This document shows, piece after piece, positions 19,328 through 28,852 of a DNA stretch of 64,000 bases. Each line of letters starts with the position of its first letter. The first letter of the stretch is position 1. Source of the stretch: Streptomyces sp. NBC_01353 (GTDB lineage Bacteria > Actinomycetota > Actinomycetes > Streptomycetales > Streptomycetaceae); contig NZ_CP108352.1 of NCBI RefSeq assembly GCF_036237275.1, positions 2,108,001 to 2,172,000 on the forward strand, given 5' to 3'. The translations under genes were made by a program, and so were the position numbers. The notes below the pieces were generated by a model. That model worked only from the letters and a program-made list of their open reading frames with translations. It searched no databases and had not been told where the DNA came from.

Positions 19328-19348
19328 GGTCCCCGCCGACCGGGGACC
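19328..19348. terminator. Terminator hairpin downstream of argF
   Basis: GGTCCCCG (19328-19335) and CGGGGACC (19341-19348) are perfect arms around a 5-base loop, about 90 bases beyond the argF stop and upstream of the aromatic operator B. It would isolate argF from the next unit. Confidence 0.55.
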
Positions 19349-19435
19349 CAGGACCTCGTCGCGAGGGAGGGGGTGCCCATGGATTTCACTTTTACGGAAC
19401 CACGGGTGCGCATATCCACCCAATGGGACGTATCG

Positions 19436-20446
19436 CTATCCGACGGCGGGGGCCATCGTCGCGACCAGGACCGCCTTGATCGTGTGCATCCGGTTCTCGG
19501 CCTCGTCGAAGACGACGGAGTACTCCGACTCGAAGACCTCGTCGGAGACCTCCAGCTCGGTCAGTCCGTGCCGGGCGTGGATGTCCCGGCCGACGGCCGT
19601 GCCCAGGTCGTGGAAGGCCGGCAGGCAGTGCAGGAACCTCACGTCCGCCTTACCCGTGGCGCGCAGGACGTCCATGGTCACGGAGTACGGAGCGAGGTGG
19701 GCGATCCGCTCGTCCCAGATCTCCTTGGGCTCACCCATCGAGACCCAGACGTCGGTGGCGACGAAGTCGGCTCCGTGGACGCCCGCGGCGACGTCCTCGG
19801 TGAGCGTGATCGTCGCGCCGCTCGTCTCGGCCACCTTCCGCGCGGCGGCGACGATCTCCGCGGCCGGCCAGTATGCCTCGGGGGCGACGATCCGCACATC
19901 CATGCCGAGGAGGGCGCCGGTGACCAGGTAGCTGTTGCCCATGTTGAAGCGGGCGTCGCCGAGGTAGGCGAACGTGACGGCGTCCAGGGGCTTTTCCGTG
20001 TGCTCGGTCATCGTCAGGACGTCGGCGAGCATCTGGGTGGGGTGCCAGTCGTCCGTCAGACCGTTGAAGACGGGGACGCCCGCATGGGCGGCGAACGCCT
20101 CGACGTGCGCCTGGCTGTCGCCGCGGTACTCGATGCCGTCGAACATCCGGCCGAGAACGCGGGCGGTGTCCTTGACCGACTCCTTGTGCCCGATCTGCGA
20201 GCCGGAGGGATCGAGGTAGGTGGTGGAGGCACCCTGATCGGCGGCGGCGACCTCGAAGGCACAGCGGGTCCGGGTCGAGGTCTTCTCGAAGATCAGGGCG
20301 ATGTTCTTGCCACGCAGCCGCTGGACCTCGTTGCCCGCCTTCTTCGCCGCCTTCAGCTCGGCGGCCAGGTCGATCAGACCGCGGAACTCCTCGGCGGTGA
20401 AGTCCAGCTCCTTGAGGAAGTGGCGGCCGATGAGGTCGGTGGCCAT
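19436..20446 (-). CDS. argF: Ornithine carbamoyltransferase (ArgF / catabolic ArcB)
   Basis: A 336-residue enzyme that forms or phosphorolyses citrulline. Carbamoyl-phosphate motif STRTR (57-61), HPTQ and the ornithine-loop HCLPAFHD are all present; the length is normal. A clear ribosome site (CCAGGAG) precedes the ATG. Its partner upstream is arginine deiminase, an arrangement typical of the catabolic arginine deiminase pathway, where this enzyme would convert citrulline to ornithine and carbamoyl phosphate. The sequence alone does not separate anabolic from catabolic use, and no carbamate kinase gene lies nearby. The 136-base gap upstream holds tandem GTCTATAC sites. Confidence 0.95.
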   Translation of the reverse strand: MATDLIGRHFLKELDFTAEEFRGLIDLAAELKAAKKAGNEVQRLRGKNIALIFEKTSTRTRCAFEVAAADQGASTTYLDPSGSQIGHKESVKDTARVLGRMFDGIEYRGDSQAHVEAFAAHAGVPVFNGLTDDWHPTQMLADVLTMTEHTEKPLDAVTFAYLGDARFNMGNSYLVTGALLGMDVRIVAPEAYWPAAEIVAAARKVAETSGATITLTEDVAAGVHGADFVATDVWVSMGEPKEIWDERIAHLAPYSVTMDVLRATGKADVRFLHCLPAFHDLGTAVGRDIHARHGLTELEVSDEVFESEYSVVFDEAENRMHTIKAVLVATMAPAVG

Positions 20447-20494
20447 GGGGTGCTCCTGGGGACGGTCGGATACGGCTAACGAGTCAACGCCTGG

Positions 20495-20534
20495 AAGTCT
20501 ATACGTTGATCAGCATGTCTATACAGTGATGCGG
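20495..20534. promoter_or_regulatory. Tandem GntR/HutC-type sites upstream of argF
   Basis: GTCTATAC occurs at 20497-20504 and 20517-20524, exactly 20 bases apart, each followed by NNTGAT. GT-N-TA-N-AC is the half-site core I associate with HutC-subfamily GntR regulators. The pair sits 50-80 bases upstream of the argF start. No such regulator is encoded in this window. Confidence 0.5.
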
Positions 20535-20582
20535 CCCACTCGTCGCCCTGCCTACCGCTCCCCGACACATCCGGCCGGGTCG

Positions 20583-21815
20583 TCACACCGCGTCCCGCTC
20601 CACCGGGCAGCTCATACAGCGCGGTCCGCCCCTGCCCCGCCCCAGCTCGCTGCCCGGGATCTCGATCACCTCGATGCCCTGCTTGCGCAGATGCGTGTTG
20701 GTCGTGACGTTCCGCTCGTACGCCACGACCACGCCCGGCTCGACGGCGAGCACGTTGCAGCCGTCGTCCCACTGCTCGCGCTCCGCCGCGTGGACGTCCT
20801 GCGTCGCCGTCAGGACGCGGATGTCCTGCAGCCCGAGCGCGGCGGCGATCGCGCTGTGCATCTGCTCCGGGGGGTGGTCGGTGACCCGGAGCGACTGCCC
20901 CACGTCGCCCGGTTCGATCGTGTACGTGCGGAGCATTCCCAGCCCCGCGTACTGGGTGAAGGTGTCGTGGTCGACCATCGTCATCACCGTGTCGAGGTGC
21001 ATGAACGCGCGCCGCTTCGGCATGTCCAGCGCGACGATCGTGCGGGCCGAACCGGCCGCGAACAGACCGCGCGCCAGCATCTCGACCGCCTGCGGGGTGG
21101 TGCGCTCGCTCATCCCGATGAGCACGGCGCCGTTGCCGATGACGAGCACGTCCCCGCCCTCGATCGTCGACGGATAGTCGGACTGCCCCTCCGACCAGTG
21201 ATGGAAGCTGCCCGCCTCGGGACCGGTGAAGAGCGGATGGTGCTTGTAGATCGCCTCGAAGTGGACCGTCTCGCGCTGCCGGGCGGGCCAGCGCATCGCG
21301 TTGATGGAGACACCGTCGTAGATCCAGGCGGAGGTGTCCCGGGTGAAGATGTGGTTGGGCAGTGGCCTGAGGACGAAGTCGTCCAGATCCATGACGTGGA
21401 AGCGGACCGAGGTCGGCTCGCGGTGCGTGGCCAGGAACTCCCGCTTCGTCATCCCGCCGACCAGCGCCTCGACGAGTTCGGAGGCGTCGAGGGAGTCGAA
21501 GGCGGCGCGCAGATGGTCGGCGGCCAGCGGGCCGTACTCCTTCTCGTCGAAGACCCGGTCGAGGACGAGTTTGCGTGCGGCGGGCAGCTCCAGCGACTCC
21601 CGCAGGAGATCCCCGAAGAGATGGACCTCGACGCCCCGGTCGCGCAGTACGTCGGCGAATCCGTCGTGCTCCTGGCGGGCCCGGCGCACCCAGAGCACGT
21701 CGTCGAAGAGAAGAGCGTCCTTGTTGGAGGGTGTCAGCCGCTTCAGCTCCAGATCGGGCCGGTGCAGTATGACGCGGCGGAGCCGCCCGGCCTCGGAGTC
21801 GACATGGAATCCCAT
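20583..21815 (-). CDS. arcA: Arginine deiminase
   Basis: A 410-residue guanidino-modifying enzyme hydrolysing arginine to citrulline and ammonia. Catalytic signatures: [22 protein letters not shown] (His-Asp) and the nucleophile Cys400 in GGPRCMSCP. The usual RCMSMP reads RCMSCP here, adding a second Cys. Ribosome site AGGATGGG lies just before the ATG. It starts only 58 bases after the stop of the GAP1-like gene, in the same direction and without an obvious hairpin, so read-through from the large operon is possible. argF follows after 136 bases. Confidence 0.96.
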   Translation of the reverse strand: MGFHVDSEAGRLRRVILHRPDLELKRLTPSNKDALLFDDVLWVRRARQEHDGFADVLRDRGVEVHLFGDLLRESLELPAARKLVLDRVFDEKEYGPLAADHLRAAFDSLDASELVEALVGGMTKREFLATHREPTSVRFHVMDLDDFVLRPLPNHIFTRDTSAWIYDGVSINAMRWPARQRETVHFEAIYKHHPLFTGPEAGSFHHWSEGQSDYPSTIEGGDVLVIGNGAVLIGMSERTTPQAVEMLARGLFAAGSARTIVALDMPKRRAFMHLDTVMTMVDHDTFTQYAGLGMLRTYTIEPGDVGQSLRVTDHPPEQMHSAIAAALGLQDIRVLTATQDVHAAEREQWDDGCNVLAVEPGVVVAYERNVTTNTHLRKQGIEVIEIPGSELGRGRGGPRCMSCPVERDAV

Positions 21816-21873
21816 GCGCCCATCCTGACGGAGCCGGGCGGCTCGCGCGTGGTTCTCGGAGCGGTCGCCGGGG

Positions 21874-24243
21874 TCACGTCGCGTAGTACGAGACGATCAC
21901 GGCGATGGCCGAGACCATCACCGCGACGAGGGTGAGGAAGACGATCCGGCCGTCGCCTCCGGAGGAGGTCGCCGGGGGCGGTTCGGGTCGCCGGGACGGC
22001 GGGGGCGGGGCGGTGGGCCGGGGCGGTGGAGGGGATGGGGGTGCGGACGTCGGTGCCGGGGCGGGGCGCGCGGCCCGGGGTTGGGACTGGGGCTGAGGTT
22101 GGGGTTGGGGTTGGGGTTGGGGCTGCGCGTACGCCTCCCTGAGGAGCGCCCGCCAGATGTCCTCGGGGAGTCCCGGCCGCTCGTCGTCCACGATCTGCCG
22201 GAACGCGGACCGCGCGGCCGGAACGGGGCTCGACCGGAGCCCGGACAGCAGCGCCACGAGCGCACCGGCCGGGACGTCACCCTCGTCGAGGAGGGGGCGG
22301 ACGGCCCAACGGTGCAACGCGGCGGCGTTGGCGGCCCGTTCGGCCTCGCCGGGCTCTCCGGACTGGGTGGAGCGGGGCGTCGTCGCGAACAGCTCCTGGC
22401 CGATCACGAGGTCGCGGAACTCCCTGCGCAGCGAGTGCTTCCAGGACGGCAGACGTCGGGCGACCTCCCCCATGAGCAGGGTGGTGACGGCGTAAGGCTG
22501 GGGCCGGCGGAGCGCGTCGAGCAGTTCGCCGTCGCCCCCGGCCCGTACGCGCGCCTCCGCGTCCTCGGCGGAGGTGGCGAGCCGCCGTACGAGATCGGTC
22601 TCCACGGCCTTCCCCCGTCCCCGTGGCCGCCACTGACGCCGCTGCCCACCGCCCTCGGGCCCGCGCCAAGCGGGAGCCACGACGGGCACGTCCACCGGGT
22701 CGTGGGCGGGCGCCGGACCACGGGGGACGGGAGGCGGGGGTACGTCCCGCCGGACCCCGGGGTCGTGCGCCGCACGGCCCTCCCGCACCTCCTGGGGCCC
22801 GTACGCCTGGCGTTCGCCGCCGTACGGGAGCCGATCCGCTCGTGGCGCCCCGGGTCCGGGCTCCTCCCGGCGTCCACGGGACTCCTGGTCCGCACGGGAC
22901 GCCCGCGTATCGCGGACCGCTCCGGCACCACGCGCTCCTCCGCCGCCGTCGTACGCATCCCCCACCGGCCGCGCCTCGCGGGGACGCGACATCCCCTGAG
23001 CCTCGGAGGCCCCACCTGCACTGCGCGGCCCCCCGCCGGCGTCGGCGTCCCCCGGCCACGCCTCCTCGGAGCGCGAGACGCCCCGTCCCTCGGCGGCTCC
23101 ACCGGTTGCTCGCGCACCCGCGTCGCCGTCGGCGTACGCGTCCCGCGGCCACGCCACGGGGGCGCCCGAGTCATCCCGGGGCGTCTCCCCTGCGCCCGCC
23201 GGGCCCCACACCTCGCGGGGCTCGTTCCGCGCCGCGCCGCCGCGCGGCCCGCCGTCGTCGTACGCGTTCCCCGGCCCCGCCGCGCCGGAGCGCGAGTCGC
23301 CCCGGGACGTCTCCCCGGCGCCCCGGCTCCGCTCGCGCCGTGTCTCCCCCGCCCGGCGGGCCCTCACGTCGTCGAGCGCGGTGAGTGCGCGCTCCGCCGT
23401 CTCCAGCAGGGGGAGGTCGTCCGACCCCGGTACGGCGCGCAGCGCATCGGCGACCGTGGCCGCCCGGCGTTCGTCGCCCTCCGACAGGGACCAGAGGTGG
23501 TGGTGGACGAGTCGGGTCGCGATGTCCTCCGCGCGGTCGCCGAGGCGTTCGCGCGGGTCGACACGGCGGCGGTCCGTGTTCCGGCTCGCCGCGCCCGCCC
23601 ACTTGCCGACGAACACGAAGCGCAGCGCGGGCAGTTCGACGGTGTCGTGGCTCGCGAAGGTCCAGCGCCGGTCGGGGAGGAGCCCGCCGAACATGCCGTG
23701 CAGCCCCCACAGCACGGGACACGCCGCGTCCCCCCGCTCGTCGAGCAGGGTGAACCTCGCTTTCGGGTTGCGCAGCAACTCCGCTGTCGTTCCCACGAGT
23801 TCGGACTCCACCCCTTGCAGGGCGATCGGCCCGGACGCCCGCTCCAGCGCCCGCGCCGGTACGACGGGGAGCGGACCGCGGACCTCGGCCAGAGGAAGCG
23901 CGGCCCCCTCCCAGTTCCAGCCGTGCAGCCCCAGACAGGTGGCGGGATCGAGCAGCTCCGCCGAGCCGACGAGCGCATGGCAGATCACGGAGGACCGTCC
24001 CCCGGGGTCCGTCCAGGGCGTACGGCGTATCAGCAGGACCCCCGCGCGCTGGTGCAGCCGGAGCAGCGCGGGCCGGGTCTCCTCGCCGCTCGCCCGCAGC
24101 AGCGCGCCGAAGATCCCGAAGAGCGTCTCCACCTCCTCGTGCGGCGCCGACCAGGCCACGGGACCGAAGCCGGTGCTGCCGGAGACGTTCTCGCTGTCCC
24201 AGCGGAAGACGATCTGGTCGACCTCGTTCTCCGACCGCGCCAT
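21874..24243 (-). CDS. GTPase-associated protein 1 (GAP1)-like protein, C-terminal membrane anchor
   Basis: 789 residues from the ATG at 24243, which shares one base with the GTPase stop (TGATG). Residues 1-300 resemble the N-terminal domain of GTPase-associated protein 1 as I recall it ([40 protein letters not shown]). Residues about 320-500 are a low-complexity Arg/Gly/Glu/Ala linker. A helical middle part follows, then a QPQPQP run, a Pro-rich stretch, and one C-terminal membrane segment ([20 protein letters not shown]). That makes it a tail-anchored protein with its bulk in the cytoplasm. It is the last gene of the large operon and probably a partner of the GTPase just upstream. The family call is from recall. 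Confidence 0.65.
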   Translation of the reverse strand: MARSENEVDQIVFRWDSENVSGSTGFGPVAWSAPHEEVETLFGIFGALLRASGEETRPALLRLHQRAGVLLIRRTPWTDPGGRSSVICHALVGSAELLDPATCLGLHGWNWEGAALPLAEVRGPLPVVPARALERASGPIALQGVESELVGTTAELLRNPKARFTLLDERGDAACPVLWGLHGMFGGLLPDRRWTFASHDTVELPALRFVFVGKWAGAASRNTDRRRVDPRERLGDRAEDIATRLVHHHLWSLSEGDERRAATVADALRAVPGSDDLPLLETAERALTALDDVRARRAGETRRERSRGAGETSRGDSRSGAAGPGNAYDDGGPRGGAARNEPREVWGPAGAGETPRDDSGAPVAWPRDAYADGDAGARATGGAAEGRGVSRSEEAWPGDADAGGGPRSAGGASEAQGMSRPREARPVGDAYDGGGGARGAGAVRDTRASRADQESRGRREEPGPGAPRADRLPYGGERQAYGPQEVREGRAAHDPGVRRDVPPPPVPRGPAPAHDPVDVPVVAPAWRGPEGGGQRRQWRPRGRGKAVETDLVRRLATSAEDAEARVRAGGDGELLDALRRPQPYAVTTLLMGEVARRLPSWKHSLRREFRDLVIGQELFATTPRSTQSGEPGEAERAANAAALHRWAVRPLLDEGDVPAGALVALLSGLRSSPVPAARSAFRQIVDDERPGLPEDIWRALLREAYAQPQPQPQPQPQPQSQPRAARPAPAPTSAPPSPPPPRPTAPPPPSRRPEPPPATSSGGDGRIVFLTLVAVMVSAIAVIVSYYAT
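22094..22125 (+). repeat. (TTGGGG)n tract inside the GAP1-like gene
   Basis: GAGGTTGGGGTTGGGGTTGG and continuing: four to five TTGGGG units on the strand opposite the mRNA, encoding the QPQPQPQPQ run. The G-rich strand can form a G-quadruplex in single-stranded DNA. The tract is slippage-prone but its 6-base unit keeps frame. Confidence 0.8.
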
Positions 24244-26414
24244 CAGGCTCTCCCCTCGCTCGGTTCCGCCTCGGGAAGCAGCCCGCACATGGCGAAGATG
24301 GACAGCAGCGGTGCGAGGACCCGGCGCGACCGGGCCCCGTGGGGGAATCGGTCCCCCTTGGCCTCCCCGCCGGTCGCCGCGACGAAGTGCAGCGTGCAGC
24401 GTGCACAGTCGTCGAAGGGCTTGAGCCAGGCGGGGCTCGCGTGATGGGCCAGGAACGCGTAGGCGTCCCGGCTCTCGGCCCGCAGCGCCTCCCGGTCGAG
24501 CCGCCGGGGCAGCGCGCGGCCGAGCCAGCGGTCGACGGCCGGTTCGAAGCGCACCAGATCGGACTTGTTGACGGCGATGGTCGCCGGCGCGCCCACCAGG
24601 CCGCCGTTCTGCCGCGGGATCCGGTTGAGGACCGTCGTGAACGCCTCGTCCCCCAGATCCCGGCGCGGCAGGCCGTTCTGCTCGCGGACCGGGTCGAGCG
24701 ACGGCATCCGCAGCGCCCGCAAGGGGTCCAGGACGAAGACGAAGGCGTCGACGCCCATCAGGAAGCGGGCGACCTCCCCGTCCTGGGCGAGGTCCTCACC
24801 GGCCAGGTCGAAGAAGACGACGGGCCGGGGCAGCGTGCCGCGCGCGGAGACCAGCAGCCCGTCGGCGAACCGGGCGAAGGTCTGCTGGCCCGTGCGGCCC
24901 AACTGCCGTCCCTGCTGGAGGCTCTGCACCCGCTCCCGCAGATAGGTGCGGTGCGCCTCGGGGTTGAGCGGCAGGCACTTCAGACCGTACGGCTCCAGGC
25001 CACCGAGCTCGACCTCGCCGAGCATGGCGGCGAGCAGATGGGTCTTGCCCACGGAGGAGCTGCCGACCAGGGCGATGGACAGCGGTTCGCCGTTGGTGAG
25101 GTAGGGCACGGGGAGTTCGTGCGCCTCCTCGCCCTTCCCGGCGTGCGGGCACAGGTGGTACGCCTTGCGCAGGGCGTCCTCCCGGTGCCCGGGACGGTGC
25201 TCGCCGCTGAGGTCGAGCGGTATCCGATTGCCCTTGGCGTCGATGGTGACGAGCAGGCGCTCGTCGTACTCGACGGGGACCAGGCAGTGCGGGCACATCC
25301 GTCCCCGCGTCGGCGGCGGGAGGGGCTCGGGGGCGACCGGAGGCGGCGGCGGGGTCGGGTCGGGGTCGCCGCCGCCGAAGAACCGGTCGCGCAGGGAGCG
25401 CTTCGGCGGCACCACGTCGTACGGATTGCGCGGGCCGTCGTACGAGCCGGCCTGAGTCCCGTACGTGGTGCGCGACGGGCCCTCCCCCTGGCCGGACGCC
25501 CTCGACACCTCGCGCTTGCGGGCGAGTTGGGCGTCGTACTCGGCGCGGCCCGAGCTGAGCGGATCGGCGGTGCCGACCGACGTGGCGAGCGGGTCGGGGA
25601 CGTGGAGCAGCCGCATCAGTTCGACGGGGGACGGCCGGGCGGCCGCTTCCGTGGCGAACAGGCCGCTCTGTTCGAGCGCCGCGAGGCGCCGGTAGTCGCC
25701 GAGGTCCTCGGGCGTACCCTCGCCCCGGTCGGGGTGGCCGGACAGCAGGTAGTAGCCGAGCCTGGCCACCGACCACAGGTCGTCACGGGTGTCGGCCGCG
25801 CCGCGGCCCGCGCGCTGTTCGGGCGAGGCCCAGGGCGCCGCGCCGAATACCTCGCGGGATTCGCCGGTGCGCAGCGCCGCGTACGGCTCGCACAGCCGCA
25901 CATGGGTGCCGTCCCAGCGGACGGTGTCGGGTGCGATCGCCCGGTGCACCAGCTCGACCTCGCTCAGGAGGCGTACCGCGAGGGCGAGTTGGGCGATGAT
26001 GTGCTGCTGTTCGTCACCGCCGAGGCGGTCCCTGCACTCGGCCAGCGACGTACCGCCCGGTGTCCGGTAGAGGACGAAGGGCTCGGCGCAGTCCAGGTCG
26101 AAGCCGATCACCCGGGTGAAGACTTCGCCGAACTTCTCGGCCCCGTAACGCCGTTCGAGGGCGACGGCGGCGGATACCTCCCGTTCGAGCATCCCGTACG
26201 CCCGCGGGTCGCCCTGCGCGGAGAGCGGCAGCCGGAACTGGAGGGCCTGCCAGCCGGTGCTCAGGGTGACCTGCCGGGCGAGGACGCCGGGCCGGCCGGG
26301 GAGCCTGCGGTCCTCGCCGTAGCGGACGGAGAACCGGATCGGCTCCTCCAGATGCGTACGGAACTCCAGCTCCTCCTGCGGGCCGGGGCGTTGTGGCGCT
26401 TCCGCCTCGGTCAT
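24243..26414 (-). CDS. Pseudokinase - zinc finger - GTPase fusion protein
   Basis: 723 residues. Residues 1-280 have a protein-kinase fold outline but lost catalysis: HRD reads HRA (157-159), DFG reads CEP (175-177), while the SPEQ (APE-like) and D-LWSVARLGYYLLSG helix remain. A Pro-rich linker leads to a zinc-ribbon-like unit (CPHC 374-377, CPH 422-424). From 445 on is a P-loop GTPase: GSSSVGKT (451-458), DLAGED (switch 2, DxxG) and NKSD (base-specificity NKxD). The ATG at 26414 overlaps the previous stop by four bases (ATGA). It is followed directly by the GAP1-like gene. I infer a scaffold/GTPase switch at the membrane complex. Confidence 0.8.
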   Translation of the reverse strand: MTEAEAPQRPGPQEELEFRTHLEEPIRFSVRYGEDRRLPGRPGVLARQVTLSTGWQALQFRLPLSAQGDPRAYGMLEREVSAAVALERRYGAEKFGEVFTRVIGFDLDCAEPFVLYRTPGGTSLAECRDRLGGDEQQHIIAQLALAVRLLSEVELVHRAIAPDTVRWDGTHVRLCEPYAALRTGESREVFGAAPWASPEQRAGRGAADTRDDLWSVARLGYYLLSGHPDRGEGTPEDLGDYRRLAALEQSGLFATEAAARPSPVELMRLLHVPDPLATSVGTADPLSSGRAEYDAQLARKREVSRASGQGEGPSRTTYGTQAGSYDGPRNPYDVVPPKRSLRDRFFGGGDPDPTPPPPPVAPEPLPPPTRGRMCPHCLVPVEYDERLLVTIDAKGNRIPLDLSGEHRPGHREDALRKAYHLCPHAGKGEEAHELPVPYLTNGEPLSIALVGSSSVGKTHLLAAMLGEVELGGLEPYGLKCLPLNPEAHRTYLRERVQSLQQGRQLGRTGQQTFARFADGLLVSARGTLPRPVVFFDLAGEDLAQDGEVARFLMGVDAFVFVLDPLRALRMPSLDPVREQNGLPRRDLGDEAFTTVLNRIPRQNGGLVGAPATIAVNKSDLVRFEPAVDRWLGRALPRRLDREALRAESRDAYAFLAHHASPAWLKPFDDCARCTLHFVAATGGEAKGDRFPHGARSRRVLAPLLSIFAMCGLLPEAEPSEGRA

Positions 26415-28852
26415 GATGCTCCCGCCCCTTCTTCCCTGACGATGCGGACCACGTCGCCGCGCAGCGGCACGAGACGCAGGATGCCCGCGTGGCGTCCCCC
26501 GCGTGTCCACACCACGTCCTCGACCGTGCCCCGCCAGATGTCGTCGCCGGTGGCGCCGCGGCGCATCGCCTCGGGCACGAACCGGACCTGGCGGCTGGCG
26601 GAGGGGTCGTGGGACAACAGCCGCAGATGCTCGGGGCCGCACAGCGGCACCGTACGGTCGGGGTCGTCGTCGGCCGCGAGCAGCCGGGCGACCGCGTCCG
26701 GCGCCACCCCGGTGAGCCGGGCCGCGTCGGGGCGTTCGCCCCGGTCCACGGAGCCGGGCGGCGGGGACGCGGCAACGTCGCGCTCCAGCCGGACCCGGGT
26801 CTCGTGGAGCAGCTCCGTCAGCCGGTCGTCGAGCGGCAGCCGGCCGGCGTTCCCGGGGTCGCGTTCGATCCCGGCCCAGCAGCTGTCGAGGATGCGGACG
26901 GTGCCGTCGACGAGGTCGGCGACGAGGGTGTCCACGAGAGCGGGTCCCCCGTCGCCGTAGCGGCGCTCCAACCAGGGCGGCGCGGCACCCGCGGCCCGCG
27001 GCGGAGGGGGAGGCGCCGCGGCCGGGGTGGGAGCGGGGCCGGGGAAGGCGGTGTGGCCGGGTCCCGGCGGCGGCTCGTCCGGTACGTCGGACCAGGCGTC
27101 GTCCCCCGCGCTGTCCGCCCAGTCCTGCCAGCTCCACGCCGCGGTCGCCCCGGTCACCGGGGCGTCGGCGCGCTCCTCCTTCACCCCGTTGCCCTCGACC
27201 CCGTACGCGTCCCCGGACTCGTACTCGTACGCGTCCGCGGTGGCCGCCAGTCCACGCAGCAGCCGGGCGACGGCGGACGCGCCGTCCGAGCAGTGGTGGC
27301 GCACCTCGGCGAAGAGCCAGTCGTGCACCGCGGTCGTGACGACGAGGGTGTGGATCTGCCGGACCACACGGCCTGCGCTCTCCGGGTCCACCCGGGCCCA
27401 CCAGTCGTCCACGGCCCGGGTCCAGTCCCGCAGGGCGAGCGCCACGACGGCGGCGACGGCCACCGTCAGGGCCACGGCCCCCGCCCACAGCGGGAGGCCG
27501 AGGGCCTGTCCCAGGCCCGCTCCCCCGGCGCCGCCGACGAGGCCGCCGAGGAGCCGGGGCGCGGCGCCGGTGCTGCCTCCGCCGTCGAGCCGTCCGTCCG
27601 GGGAGCGGTTGGGCCTGCGTCGCAGCATCAGATGGGCGAGGGCCGCGCTCAGGACGCCGACGGCGGGGCCGAGTGCCCAACCGGCGACGGGCCAGAGCCC
27701 CGCCACGAAGGCGAGGACGGCGGTGACCGCCAAGGCGACGGTCCGTGACCCACCGGCCGTGAACGGATGCTGCGCGGCGAGGCGGTTCCTCTCCTCCCGG
27801 CCGCAGATCTCGTCGAGGCGGGCCAGCCGGGCGGCGCTGCCCGCCGGAGCGGTGCGCGCCGACAGGGCGGCGAGGCGGGCGGCGACGGAGCGCAGCGGAA
27901 GGCCGCGCCCGATCAGATCGTGGGTGTGGTCGCGCAGCGCGGGGACGATCCCCGCGCGCGAGATCTCCCGTGGCATCTCGGGCAGTTCGATGCCCCTGTC
28001 GCGCAGCTGCCCTCGGTGCTCGGCGGTGAGCCGTGTGCCGCCCGCCGCGGCGAACGCGTCGGCGACGGCGGTACGGAGGCGGGCCAGGGCGCCCGCCACC
28101 CGCTCGATGTCAGCGGGAAGGTCGAGCGTCCGGCCGGACCCGCTGAGCAGACCGGCCGGGCCCCGCACCCAGGTGTATCCCTCGACGGCGTCGTCCAGGG
28201 CCTCCTCACAGGTACGCAGCAGGATTCCGGCCCTTCCCTGGGCGGGAATCCAGTCGTGACCGGAGAGGGAGCGAGGCACGGACTCGTCCAGGAGCACGGC
28301 GAGTTCGGCGGGGACGGCCTCGGTGGGCGCGAGGGCCGGGACGTCGGGTCCGGCCAGGCCCTCGACGGCCTGCCGCCAGGAACGCGCACGGGCCTCGTCG
28401 GTGAGGTCGTGCTCCAGGACGCGCGCGGAGGGGACGGCCACGCCGCGTACGACGTCCGCGAGCGCGCGGAGCACGGCGTCGAACACCTCAGGGGTGGCCA
28501 GCACGTCGACGAGCGGGCGCAGCGCGGCGTCGTCGGAGTCGTCGAGCAGCCACAGCACTCCCGCGCCCGGCGGCCGCAGCGTCAGCGAGCGGCTCAGGCT
28601 CCGCTGCCCGGGGGCGCCGACGGCCAGGCAGACGACCCGTGCGGGGCCGTAGGACGACAGGCGCTCGTGCAGGAGTTGATGGGCGACGAGTCGGTCGGCG
28701 TCGTCGAGGACGAGGAAGCGCCGTTCGCCGCGGGGCTGCGGGGCGTCCAGGGCGGCGCGCACCGCGCCGTCGGGGTCGTGCACTCCGGCTCTCAGGTCGA
28801 GGCACACGGCATGGCCGGGCACCGGATGAACCGGGGTAGCGCGGGGGCTCAC
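26411..28852 (-). CDS. Large membrane protein of the tubulin/GTPase operon, unknown function
   Basis: 813 residues from a GTG at 28852 that overlaps the tubulin-like stop (GTGA). The first about 350 residues are soluble and mostly helical, with no motif I recognise (LDDADRL near residue 50 resembles a Walker B but no P-loop precedes it). Four hydrophobic segments lie at about residues 365-470 (TVALAVTAVLAFVAGLWPVA and following; LWAGAVALTVAVAAVVALAL). A soluble C-terminal half of about 340 residues contains a Pro-rich linker and ends in a compact domain (VEDVVWTRGGRHAGILRLVP). I cannot name it; by position it belongs to the conflict/signalling operon and may anchor the complex. Confidence 0.6.
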   Translation of the reverse strand: MSPRATPVHPVPGHAVCLDLRAGVHDPDGAVRAALDAPQPRGERRFLVLDDADRLVAHQLLHERLSSYGPARVVCLAVGAPGQRSLSRSLTLRPPGAGVLWLLDDSDDAALRPLVDVLATPEVFDAVLRALADVVRGVAVPSARVLEHDLTDEARARSWRQAVEGLAGPDVPALAPTEAVPAELAVLLDESVPRSLSGHDWIPAQGRAGILLRTCEEALDDAVEGYTWVRGPAGLLSGSGRTLDLPADIERVAGALARLRTAVADAFAAAGGTRLTAEHRGQLRDRGIELPEMPREISRAGIVPALRDHTHDLIGRGLPLRSVAARLAALSARTAPAGSAARLARLDEICGREERNRLAAQHPFTAGGSRTVALAVTAVLAFVAGLWPVAGWALGPAVGVLSAALAHLMLRRRPNRSPDGRLDGGGSTGAAPRLLGGLVGGAGGAGLGQALGLPLWAGAVALTVAVAAVVALALRDWTRAVDDWWARVDPESAGRVVRQIHTLVVTTAVHDWLFAEVRHHCSDGASAVARLLRGLAATADAYEYESGDAYGVEGNGVKEERADAPVTGATAAWSWQDWADSAGDDAWSDVPDEPPPGPGHTAFPGPAPTPAAAPPPPPRAAGAAPPWLERRYGDGGPALVDTLVADLVDGTVRILDSCWAGIERDPGNAGRLPLDDRLTELLHETRVRLERDVAASPPPGSVDRGERPDAARLTGVAPDAVARLLAADDDPDRTVPLCGPEHLRLLSHDPSASRQVRFVPEAMRRGATGDDIWRGTVEDVVWTRGGRHAGILRLVPLRGDVVRIVREEGAGAS

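Noticed and set aside
20495..20534. A DasR (dre) site
   Set aside because: GTCTATAC differs from the GGTCTAGACC core and lacks its flanks; only the general GntR/HutC half-site pattern is supported.
26415..27680. In-frame N-terminal extension of the pseudokinase-GTPase protein
   Set aside because: The extra sequence is Arg/Pro-rich and lies inside the upstream membrane-protein gene; the ATG at 26414 with the 4-base overlap is the proper start.
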